Shown one piece after another: positions 1-5,160 of a stretch of DNA of 5,160 bases. This DNA is from Nitrospirota bacterium (GTDB lineage Bacteria > Nitrospirota > Thermodesulfovibrionia > Thermodesulfovibrionales > JdFR-85): assembly GCA_013152195.1 (NCBI GenBank), contig JAADGU010000066.1:1-5160 (forward strand), given 5' to 3'. The position numbers and the translations under genes are program-made. Numbering within the stretch: position 1 is the stretch's first letter; each line of letters begins with the position of its first letter. The notes under the pieces were generated by a model, which saw only the letters and a list, made by a program, of their open reading frames with translations, did no database searches and was not told the origin of the DNA.

Positions 1-62
1 TGCCGGACAGGGGGGAGAGATACCTCAGCTCCGGGTTGTTTGATACAACGAAAACCGCCTGA
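1..62 (+). CDS. Cysteine synthase (O-acetylserine sulfhydrylase) family, C-terminal end only
   Basis: Frame 3 reads PDRGERYLSSGLFDTTKTA and then TGA at 60-62; the split codon at the left edge ends in TG and could be Leu, as usual before this motif. The D-x-GERYLS-T/S-x-LF tail is characteristic of CysK, CysM and cystathionine beta-synthase proteins, the PLP-dependent fold-type II enzymes. CysK and CysM make cysteine from O-acetylserine and sulfide in the cytoplasm. Only about 20 residues are visible, so CysK cannot be told from CysM, and the PLP lysine lies outside the window. The gene converges on rel across a 76-base gap. Frame 1 is also open to 126, but its end is a translation of the palindromic repeat and looks like no protein I know. 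Seen: the motif and stop. Inferred: the identity. Confidence 0.8.
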   Translation, partial: PDRGERYLSSGLFDTTKTA

Positions 63-93
63 TTTTATTAAACCGGTAAATAAATACGGAGAG

Positions 94-114
94 ATGCTGA
101 ATCAGGTTCAGCAT
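94..114. repeat. Palindromic dispersed-repeat unit between convergent genes
   Basis: ATGCTGAA (94-101) and TTCAGCAT (107-114) are perfect 8-base inverted arms around the loop TCAGG. With flanks GAG and GAC, the unit resembles a common dispersed palindrome of the form GAGATGCTGAA-n-TTCAGCATGAC seen in many bacterial genomes. It lies 25 bases past the rel stop and 32 bases past the cysteine synthase stop. It could fold in RNA from either strand and protect or end both transcripts. Neither side carries a T-run, so it is not a classical intrinsic terminator. Its repeat nature is from memory of similar elements; only one copy is in this window. Confidence 0.6.
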
Positions 115-138
115 GACAATAATTAAGTTGCGGTGCTT

Positions 139-2286
139 CTATCTCCGTACCCTGAGCACACCCTCGGTTGATGCTATCTTCTGGGTAAGTTTTAAGAGCT
201 GGGATTTATCCTTTGCCTGTATAAAAAATGTAAAACGAGCCCTGCCGTCCTGTGTTGAGGTTGCTTCGAGATGGGTAATATTGACATTCATGGAGGAGAA
301 GAGGGCGCTCAGGTTTGCAAGCATTCCCGGCCGGTCCATTGTCTCCACACTAAGCTTTGTCACCGAGGTGCTGTCCCCGGTTGAAGTCCAGTCAACCCTG
401 ACAAGTCTTGCATCATCTACAGCTAAACGATCGAGATTAGGGCAATCCTGGCGGTGTATTGTCACTCCCTTGCCACGAGTTACAAACCCGACCAACTGGT
501 CACCTGGCACAGGATAACAGCAATGTGCCGTATGATAGAGGATATTATCCACCCCTTTTATGGTAATCCCTCCCATCTCTTTTGTCTTCTTGAGAGGTCT
601 TTTCAGTAACAGCTCCTCTGCTGTTGTTTCCTCTTTCTTTTCTGGTTGCAACCTGTTGACTACCTGCTGTGCAGAGACCTTGCCATATCCGATGGATACA
701 ATCAGGTCTTCCCTGTTTCTCAGACTGAAAGACCCGGCGACTTCATCCATCTCATGTGACTTGATGATGGATGGACTAATCCCTCTCTTTCTGAATGTCG
801 TCTCCAGTATCTTGTTACCAAGCTCCAGGCTCTGCTTTCTCTCCTCAGCCTTTATCCATTGCTTTATCCTGCTTTTGGCCCTCTGGGTTACCACAAACTT
901 CAGCCAGTCCCTGCTCGGACCATGGGATGTAATTATCTCAACTGTATCACCACTCTGCAACTGATATCTCAAAGGCACTATCCTTCCGTTAATCTTCGCC
1001 CCCACACACTTATGTCCAACCTCCGTGTGAATGCCATAGGCAAAATCCACCGGGGTCGATCCCGCTGGAAGCTCCTTTATTTCACCTCCAGGGGTAAATA
1101 CATAAACTACCTCGGGCACAACCTCGCCCTTGACAACATCAAGGAACTCCTTTGCATCACTGAGGTCTTTTTGAGACTGGATCAACTCCCTCAGCCACTT
1201 GATGTATTTTGCATCCTTCTGCAGAACCCGCCCCTCTTCCTTGTACATCCAGTGGGCTGCAATACCTTCTTCAGCTATCCTGTGCATCTCCCGGGTCCTG
1301 ATCTGAAACTCAACCCTCTCGCCTTTGGGTCCGATTACCGAGGTGTGCAGGGACTGGTACATATTGGACTTTGGAAGGGCTATATAATCCTTAAACCTCC
1401 CGGGGATTGGTGTCCAGAGCGAGTGAATTATTCCCAGTATTTCGTAACAATGGTTTTTGGTATCTGTAATTATCCTTAATCCCAGCACATCATATAATTG
1501 CTCAAAGGGGATTCTCTGTATCTGCATCTTTCTGTAGATACCATAGAGGTGCTTGACCCTGCCGGTCACTTCAGCAGGAATACTATACTCTTTCAGCTTT
1601 TCCTCTATCTGTTTTGCTACTTCGTTGATGTATCCTTCCTGTGCCTCCCGTCTCTTTGCCACTTTTTTAAGGAGATCCCTGTATATAACCGGCATCAGGT
1701 ACTTAAAGCTCATGTCCTCAAACTCTATCCTCATCCAGCCGATACCCAGCCTGTTGGCAAGGGGTGCATAAATATCAATCGTCTCCTGTGCAATTCTCTT
1801 CTGTCTGTTGGCAGGAAGGTGCTGGAGTGTTTTGATATTATGTAATCTGTCGGCAAACTTTATGAGAATCACCCTTATGTCCTCTGCCATGGCAAGGAAC
1901 ATCCGCCTGAAATTCTCTGCCTGTGCATCCTCCCTCGTCTGAAACTGTATCTTGGCAAGCTTTGTCAAAGAGCCCACCAGGAAAGAGACCTCTTCACCAA
2001 ATATTTCCTTGATGTCATGCAGGTTTGTTTCCGTATCCTCTACCGTATCATGAAGAAGGCCTGCAATTATTGTCATTACATCCAGATGCATGTCTGCAAG
2101 CATTAATGCAACTGAAAGGGGGTGCCCTATGTAGGGACTGCCCTCTTTTCTTGTCTGGCTGCAGTGTGCCTCATGTGAAAAATAATAGGCCTTTCTAAGC
2201 AACGCGATATCCGCATCAGGGGAATAAGAGAGTATCTTTTCCGTCAGTTCATTCAGGGTTATCAGTTTGTGCCTAATTGTGCCCAT
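139..2286 (-). CDS. rel: Bifunctional (p)ppGpp synthetase/hydrolase, Rel/SpoT family
   Basis: This 715-residue cytoplasmic enzyme makes (p)ppGpp from ATP and GTP/GDP and hydrolyses it, controlling the stringent response. Domains in order: HD hydrolase (about 25-180), with HD at 79-80 followed by ED at 83-84, so hydrolysis looks intact; synthetase (about 235-350), with RFKD at 297-300, the RxKD form of bifunctional and SpoT-like enzymes, then YQSLHTSVIGP and Glu326 in VEFQIRT; TGS (about 393-453); a helical region; a zinc-finger-like segment with CC at 589-590, His611 and Cys615; and a C-terminal ACT domain (about 642-715). The length matches E. coli SpoT (about 700). The ATG at 2284-2286 was chosen because the SpoT-like sequence starts here; the 74 codons upstream, up to an ATG at 2508, largely translate repeat DNA. 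No good Shine-Dalgarno precedes this ATG. The stop is TAG. It is divergent from the small cysteine-rich gene. Confidence 0.95.
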   Translation of the reverse strand: MGTIRHKLITLNELTEKILSYSPDADIALLRKAYYFSHEAHCSQTRKEGSPYIGHPLSVALMLADMHLDVMTIIAGLLHDTVEDTETNLHDIKEIFGEEVSFLVGSLTKLAKIQFQTREDAQAENFRRMFLAMAEDIRVILIKFADRLHNIKTLQHLPANRQKRIAQETIDIYAPLANRLGIGWMRIEFEDMSFKYLMPVIYRDLLKKVAKRREAQEGYINEVAKQIEEKLKEYSIPAEVTGRVKHLYGIYRKMQIQRIPFEQLYDVLGLRIITDTKNHCYEILGIIHSLWTPIPGRFKDYIALPKSNMYQSLHTSVIGPKGERVEFQIRTREMHRIAEEGIAAHWMYKEEGRVLQKDAKYIKWLRELIQSQKDLSDAKEFLDVVKGEVVPEVVYVFTPGGEIKELPAGSTPVDFAYGIHTEVGHKCVGAKINGRIVPLRYQLQSGDTVEIITSHGPSRDWLKFVVTQRAKSRIKQWIKAEERKQSLELGNKILETTFRKRGISPSIIKSHEMDEVAGSFSLRNREDLIVSIGYGKVSAQQVVNRLQPEKKEETTAEELLLKRPLKKTKEMGGITIKGVDNILYHTAHCCYPVPGDQLVGFVTRGKGVTIHRQDCPNLDRLAVDDARLVRVDWTSTGDSTSVTKLSVETMDRPGMLANLSALFSSMNVNITHLEATSTQDGRARFTFFIQAKDKSQLLKLTQKIASTEGVLRVRR

Positions 2287-2293
2287 ACTTAAT

Positions 2294-2322
2294 AATATAA
2301 TCTTTTCACAAACTTTGTCCAA
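2294..2322 (-). promoter_or_regulatory. Candidate rel promoter, near-leaderless
   Basis: Reading the minus strand, TTGGAC (2322-2317) and TATATT (2299-2294) are separated by exactly 17 bases. The -10 matches TATAAT at 5 of 6 positions; the -35 matches TTGACA only at its first three. The -10 ends seven bases before the rel ATG, so a start at the usual distance would fall at or next to the A of the ATG. This agrees with the missing Shine-Dalgarno sequence. The site lies just inside the inverted-repeat element, so rel would not need a promoter beyond it. Prediction from sequence only. Confidence 0.35.
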
Positions 2323-2358
2323 GGAGGCAGGGAGAGCTTTTGATGTTAAAAAACAAAA

Positions 2359-2506
2359 CGGGATTGCTTCGTCTCTGAGGCTCCTTGCAATGACATTGCG
2401 AGGAACTGTTCCTGTCCTTACAGAGTCCTCTCCTGTCATTGCAAACGGCTTGTCCCTGTCCTTGCGAAGGTCTCTTTTGTCATTGCGAGCGAAGCGAAGC
2501 AATCTC
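2359..2506. repeat. Decayed inverted-repeat element of the 'CATTGCGAGCGAAGCGAAGCAATC' type
   Basis: The outer arms are inverted copies: GATTGCTTCG (2362-2371) with CGAAGCAATC (2495-2504), and GCAATGAC (2387-2394) with GTCATTGC (2479-2486). The right arm (2479-2506) is close to the common dispersed repeat TCATTGCGAGCGAAGCGAAGC. The left copy ends in a perfect small palindrome, GCAATGACATTGC (2387-2399), as though two units abut. Between the arms, 2411-2448 and 2455-2492 are imperfect tandem copies with a 44-base period (28 of 38 identical). No transposase is present, so this is at most a non-autonomous or MITE-like remnant. It fills much of the 349-base gap between rel and the divergent small gene. 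Its minus strand happens to be open in the rel frame, giving a false N-terminal extension. The rest of the gap holds the two predicted promoters. Confidence 0.75.
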
Positions 2507-2572
2507 AAGACCTTACAAGTTCGCCGCTAATTGCCAAGGGGGGGCTTTTAAATCACAATATTGGTTTTTAAC

Positions 2573-2595
2573 TTCTTTACGAAAGAATCATGATT
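2573..2595. promoter_or_regulatory. Two adjacent palindromes in the promoter of the small cysteine-rich gene
   Basis: TTCTTT-ACG-AAAGAA (2573-2587) has perfect 6-base arms and covers the candidate -35. AATCATGATT (2586-2595) is a perfect 10-base palindrome lying in the -35/-10 spacer and overlapping the first by two bases. Such dyads in this position are typical of binding sites for dimeric regulators, but short AT-rich palindromes also arise by chance. No regulator is encoded nearby and I recognise no known operator consensus. Confidence 0.3.
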
Positions 2596-2606
2596 TTTTG
2601 TATAAT
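2576..2606 (+). promoter_or_regulatory. Candidate sigma-70-type promoter for the small cysteine-rich gene
   Basis: A perfect TATAAT lies at 2601-2606. The best upstream hexamer is TTTACG (2576-2581), four of six matches to TTGACA, with a long 19-base spacer. Transcription would start near 2613, giving a leader of about 20 bases that contains the ribosome-binding site AAAGGGG (2621-2627). The weak -35 and long spacer suggest help from an activator or control through the overlapping palindromes. The same transcript could continue into the tRNA gene. Confidence 0.5.
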
Positions 2607-2635
2607 AGATGTAATTTTTTAAAGGGGTGTGTGTA

Positions 2636-2848
2636 ATGGATTGCATCAAGACAGCTAATTTAAAGAAATGCAACTGCTCATACGGGTCATGCTCAAGAAA
2701 GGGCAAGTGTTGTGAATGCCTCGTTTACCACAGACGGAATGGTGAATTACCAGCCTGCTTCTTTCATGAATCCTATGAAAGGAGTTATGACCGTTCTGTG
2801 GAAAACTTTATAAACATGGTCCAGACAGTGGGGATGCGAACAAGCTAA
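2636..2848 (+). CDS. Small cysteine-rich protein, DUF6485-like
   Basis: This 70-residue cytoplasmic protein has no signal peptide or membrane segment. It has eight cysteines (3, 12, 14, 19, 25, 26, 28, 41), most clustered as C-x-C-x4-C-x5-CC-x-C, followed by YHRRNGELPACFF and a terminal YDRSVENF helix. The order, the LPACFF stretch and the YDRS segment match my memory of the small uncharacterised DUF6485 family. The cysteines plus His32 and His44 suggest a metal site (Zn or Fe-S), but the function is unknown. The ATG at 2636 was preferred over an in-frame GTG at 2627 because AAAGGGG at 2621-2627 sits eight bases before it and would overlap the GTG. It is divergent from rel and 66 bases upstream of tRNA-Leu, with no clear terminator between. 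Confidence 0.85.
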   Translation: MDCIKTANLKKCNCSYGSCSRKGKCCECLVYHRRNGELPACFFHESYERSYDRSVENFINMVQTVGMRTS

Positions 2849-2914
2849 ATCATTCAATATTCAATTCATTGGACTCCGGTCACTGAAGATGGACTGAGGA
2901 TAAAGGATCAACAT

Positions 2915-2997
2915 GCCGGAGTGGTGGAATGGCAGACGCGGTGGACTCAAAATCCACTGGGCTTCGGCCCGTGCGGGTTCGAATCCCGCCTCCGGCA
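2915..2997 (+). tRNA. tRNA-Leu (anticodon CAA)
   Basis: The 83-base gene folds as a class II tRNA. The acceptor GCCGGAG (2915-2921) pairs perfectly with CTCCGGC (2990-2996), with discriminator A2997. The D arm is 2924-2939. The anticodon stem GTGGA/TCCAC (2941-2945, 2953-2957) encloses the loop CTCAAAA with anticodon CAA at 2948-2950, reading UUG. The long variable arm has a GGGC-TTCG-GCCC hairpin (2959-2970). The T arm is GCGGG-TTCGAAT-CCCGC (2973-2989). The long variable arm and A73 fit leucine. The 3' CCA is not encoded: the bases after A2997 are CCC, so a tRNA nucleotidyltransferase must add it. I see no convincing promoter directly upstream. Confidence 0.97.
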
Positions 2998-3089
2998 CCC
3001 ATGTTTTCAGTACAGGATTGGCTTGGAGATTTGGAGGGGAAAAGACCTGGAGAATATGAATTGTCTTTTTATATATAAAGGAGGGGATT

Positions 3090-3605
3090 ATGAAACAGCA
3101 TGCAATCAGAATTACCGCTATAGTGATATTTTTTCTGTTAGCTCTCTCTGCCAAGGGATTTGCGAACCCCTGGGCCATAGACGAAATGATCGGCAAAGAA
3201 GCATCTCCTTTCAGCCTCAAAGACCTGAGAGGACAAGAGGTGAGTCTCATGGATTTCCGCGGAAAGGTGATCCTCCTGAATTTCTGGGCCACCTGGTGTC
3301 CCCCCTGCATCTCAGAAATTCCGAAGTTGAACAATCTGAAGAAGACATATGCTGAGAAGAATTTTGAGATTGTAGCCGTGTCAACCGACAGGTCATTATC
3401 AACCGTCAAAAAGTTTATAAGGAAGCATCCTGTTTCATTCATTATACTTCACGACTCAAGCATTAAGGTATCGCGTAAATACAATGTCTTTTCGATTCCC
3501 ACAACATTTCTGATTGACAAAAAAGGTAAGATAGTCGAGAAATTCCTTGGTGAATATGACTGGAATTCCCCTGAGATCAGAAAAAAAATAGATGAGCTTT
3601 TATAA
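3090..3605 (+). CDS. Exported TlpA/ResA-type thioredoxin-fold thiol-disulfide oxidoreductase
   Basis: This 171-residue protein begins with a Sec signal: a basic start, a hydrophobic core (about 8-20), and likely cleavage after GFA at residue 25, though uncleaved anchoring is possible. The mature part is a redoxin/AhpC-TSA-like thioredoxin fold. FSLKDLRGQEVSLMDFRGK leads into NFWATWCPPC, with the active-site CPPC at 70-73, then SEIP. The cis-proline is Pro137 in SIPTTFLID. Relatives such as ResA, CcmG and TlpA work outside the membrane, often reducing apocytochrome c or other thiols with electrons from a DsbD/CcdA-type protein; the partner here is unknown and no ccm gene is visible. A strong AAAGGAGGGG (3077-3086) sits just before the ATG. 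uvrA follows 51 bases later with no visible terminator, so co-transcription is plausible. Confidence 0.93.
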   Translation: MKQHAIRITAIVIFFLLALSAKGFANPWAIDEMIGKEASPFSLKDLRGQEVSLMDFRGKVILLNFWATWCPPCISEIPKLNNLKKTYAEKNFEIVAVSTDRSLSTVKKFIRKHPVSFIILHDSSIKVSRKYNVFSIPTTFLIDKKGKIVEKFLGEYDWNSPEIRKKIDELL

Positions 3606-3656
3606 TAAATCAGAATACCAGAGCTGTAGAGCAAAAAGAGAACAGACGATAAATAC

Positions 3657-5160
3657 ATGCGTTACCTGATAATAGAAGGGGCCCGGCAGAATAACCTCAG
3701 AAACATTTCCCTCCGCCTCCCTCATAACAGCATCATAGCAGTAACAGGCCTTTCAGGCTCCGGAAAGTCCTCGCTTGCATTTGATACCATCTTTGCCGAG
3801 GGGCAGTGGAGGTTTATCGAGTCACTCTCCACCTATGCAAGGCTTTTCCTTGAAAAGCTCGACCGCCCGGACGTTGATTCCATCCAGAACATAAGGCCTG
3901 CAATCGCCCTTGAGCAGAAAAACCCTGTTAAGGGGGCCCGCTCAACTGTGGGAACCCTTACAGAGGTTTACGACCTCTTTCGTCTTCTCTATGCAAGGAT
4001 TGCAAGACCCTATTGTCCAGAGTGCGGCAAGGAGATAAGACGGTGGAGCGTTGACGAGATCATCACGGAACTCCTGGGACATTACAACAATGAAAGGGTA
4101 ATGATAACCTTTGAGACATCAGCCCCCCCTGAGGAACTATTGAAAAAAGGTTTTTCGCGCATATGGAACGGCCATGAGATAGTAGATTTGGGAGTAAAGG
4201 GTTCTGATTCCGATGCTCAAAAACCCGCAATCCGCGACTCGCAAACTATAACCAGCAAACTGGCAGTGGTTGTTGACAGGGTTATAATCAAGGACAGCCC
4301 GAGATTAACAGACTCTCTTGAGCTTGCTTACAGGGAAGGTTGCGGCAGGGTTACACTCTATCTCTTCAGGCAGGGCAATGGCGCCCTTAACATCATGCCC
4401 CTGAGGTTTTCTGCAGAAACCGTCTGTGACTCCTGTGGCACGAAAGTGCCGGAGCCAACACCCCTGTTGTTCTCATTCAACCACCCTGTGGGTGCCTGTC
4501 CGGAATGCAAGGGATTCGGCAATATTCTGAAGTATGATGAGGCCCTTATAGTTCCGGACCCATCGCTGTCAATTACAGAGGGGGCAATAGAGCCATGGGA
4601 GAAACCCGCTGCCAGGTGGTGGAAGGAACAGATACTCAGAGGGGCAAAAAAGGAAGGTATTGACCTCCACAAACCATTTTCAGACCTTACAGTTGAAGAG
4701 AAGGAAAAGATATTCAGGGGCAGCAGACATTTTTACGGGATAGACGACTTTTTTGAGGACCTTGAAGCCAAACGCTATAAGCTTCATGTAAGGGTTTTTC
4801 TGAGCCGTTACCGCTCACCGGAGACCTGTCCTTCCTGCAAGGGCAAACGCCTCAGAAATGACTCGCTCGTCTACAGGATTGCAGGACAGGATATTGCCGG
4901 GCTTGGTGAGATGCCGATTGGGAATCTCCTGTCTTTTTTCAGCAACATCAGCCTCACCTCACATGAACAGGACGTCTCCAGAGAGGTTCTGAGGCAGGTA
5001 CGAATGAAGCTTGAGTTTTTGGAGAGAGTGGGACTCTATTACCTTACACTGAACAGGCTTGGCAAGACGCTCTCCGGAGGAGAATACCAGCGGGTAAACC
5101 TTGCAAACCAGATAGCCTCATACCTTACAGGCACCCTCTACGTCCTTGATGAACCTACAG
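3657..5160 (+). CDS. uvrA: UvrA family excinuclease ATPase, divergent form, N-terminal 501 codons (cut by window end)
   Basis: UvrA is the damage-sensing ABC ATPase of nucleotide excision repair and loads UvrB on DNA. Visible: Walker A GLSGSGKSS (31-39); a signature-domain stretch with ESLSTYAR (55-62) and RSTVGTLTEVYD (95-106); a region about 119-245 where canonical UvrA has its UvrB-binding domain; a four-cysteine zinc site (C257, C260, C281, C284) around LFSFNHPVGA; a second CPSCKGKRLR (391-400); the ABC signature LSGGEYQR (472-479); and Walker B LYVLDEPT (494-501). The second ATPase half is beyond the edge. The only possible ATG is at 3657, since an in-frame TAG lies at 3627-3629; its Shine-Dalgarno is weak. 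Differences from typical UvrA include GQWRFIESLS where GQRRYVESLS is usual, EQKNPVKGARSTVG, and GGEYQR for GGEAQR, so it may be a paralogue or a distinct clade. Confidence 0.93.
   Translation, partial: MRYLIIEGARQNNLRNISLRLPHNSIIAVTGLSGSGKSSLAFDTIFAEGQWRFIESLSTYARLFLEKLDRPDVDSIQNIRPAIALEQKNPVKGARSTVGTLTEVYDLFRLLYARIARPYCPECGKEIRRWSVDEIITELLGHYNNERVMITFETSAPPEELLKKGFSRIWNGHEIVDLGVKGSDSDAQKPAIRDSQTITSKLAVVVDRVIIKDSPRLTDSLELAYREGCGRVTLYLFRQGNGALNIMPLRFSAETVCDSCGTKVPEPTPLLFSFNHPVGACPECKGFGNILKYDEALIVPDPSLSITEGAIEPWEKPAARWWKEQILRGAKKEGIDLHKPFSDLTVEEKEKIFRGSRHFYGIDDFFEDLEAKRYKLHVRVFLSRYRSPETCPSCKGKRLRNDSLVYRIAGQDIAGLGEMPIGNLLSFFSNISLTSHEQDVSREVLRQVRMKLEFLERVGLYYLTLNRLGKTLSGGEYQRVNLANQIASYLTGTLYVLDEPT

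Noticed and set aside
113..1845. Several plus-strand open frames (113-517, 560-964, 859-1479, 1498-1845)
   Set aside because: All lie antisense to rel, whose domains are intact from end to end; their translations resemble no protein family.
2267..2636. Plus-strand frames 2267-2530 and 2439-2636
   Set aside because: They translate the inverted-repeat element (for example CERSEAISR, a repeat peptide), and have no ribosome-binding site.
2869..2904. Dedicated tRNA promoter (TTGGAC at 2869, GATAAA at 2899)
   Set aside because: The spacing is 24 bases, too long, and both hexamers are poor.
2874..2997. Possible integrase attachment site at the tRNA-Leu 3' end
   Set aside because: No second copy of the tRNA 3' end and no integrase are visible; the ACTCCGGTCAC at 2873-2883 is too weak a match to the tRNA end.
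3031..3060. Promoter for the thioredoxin gene (TTGGAG at 3031, TATGAA at 3055)
   Set aside because: The spacing of 18 bases is fine, but the matches are only 3 of 6 and 4 of 6; too weak to list.
2921..3355. Plus-strand 144-codon frame
   Set aside because: It begins inside the tRNA and overlaps the thioredoxin gene in another frame; the thioredoxin frame has the CPPC motif, signal peptide and strong ribosome-binding site.
2861..3442. Minus-strand 193-codon frame
   Set aside because: It runs antisense through the tRNA-Leu gene and most of the thioredoxin gene; the part over the tRNA is a common artefact peptide.
4358..4672. Minus-strand 104-codon frame
   Set aside because: Antisense to uvrA, where the zinc-site coding is clear; no family resemblance.

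Overview
This is a bacterial chromosomal window of moderate GC content made up of ordinary housekeeping genes. The coding style (many AGG Arg and ATA Ile codons), a bifunctional Rel, a small DUF6485-type cysteine-rich protein, and dispersed repeats of the 'CATTGCGAGCGAAGCGAAGCAATC' and 'ATGCTGAA...TTCAGCAT' kinds fit a Nitrospirota or Desulfobacterota (former deltaproteobacterial) genome. This is inference from gene character and not a taxonomic proof.

Layout: (1) Bases 1-62 (+) are the last residues of a cysteine synthase, recognisable from its GERYLS tail. (2) Bases 63-138 are a convergent gap with a perfect 8-bp palindromic repeat (94-114). (3) Bases 139-2286 (-) encode a full-length bifunctional (p)ppGpp synthetase/hydrolase of the Rel/SpoT type. 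The frame stays open to 2508, but that extension is repeat DNA and not protein. (4) Bases 2287-2635 form a divergent intergenic region holding a possible rel promoter placed for a near-leaderless mRNA, a decayed inverted-repeat element (2359-2506), and a TATAAT promoter with two overlapping palindromes for the next gene. (5) Bases 2636-2848 (+) encode a 70-residue protein with eight cysteines. (6) Bases 2915-2997 are tRNA-Leu(CAA). (7) Bases 3090-3605 (+) encode an exported TlpA/ResA-type thioredoxin. (8) Bases 3657-5160 (+) are the first 501 codons of a divergent UvrA, cut by the window edge.

The genes belong to separate processes: sulfur assimilation, the stringent response, leucine decoding, extracytoplasmic thiol redox, and nucleotide excision repair. 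The only likely co-transcribed pair is the thioredoxin gene and uvrA (51-base gap, same strand, no visible terminator). I see no CRISPR, phage, toxin-antitoxin or new multi-gene system. The most informative details are the repeat-derived false N-terminus of rel, the possible leaderless rel start, the palindrome-rich promoter of the small cysteine-rich gene, and the unusual sequence of the UvrA.
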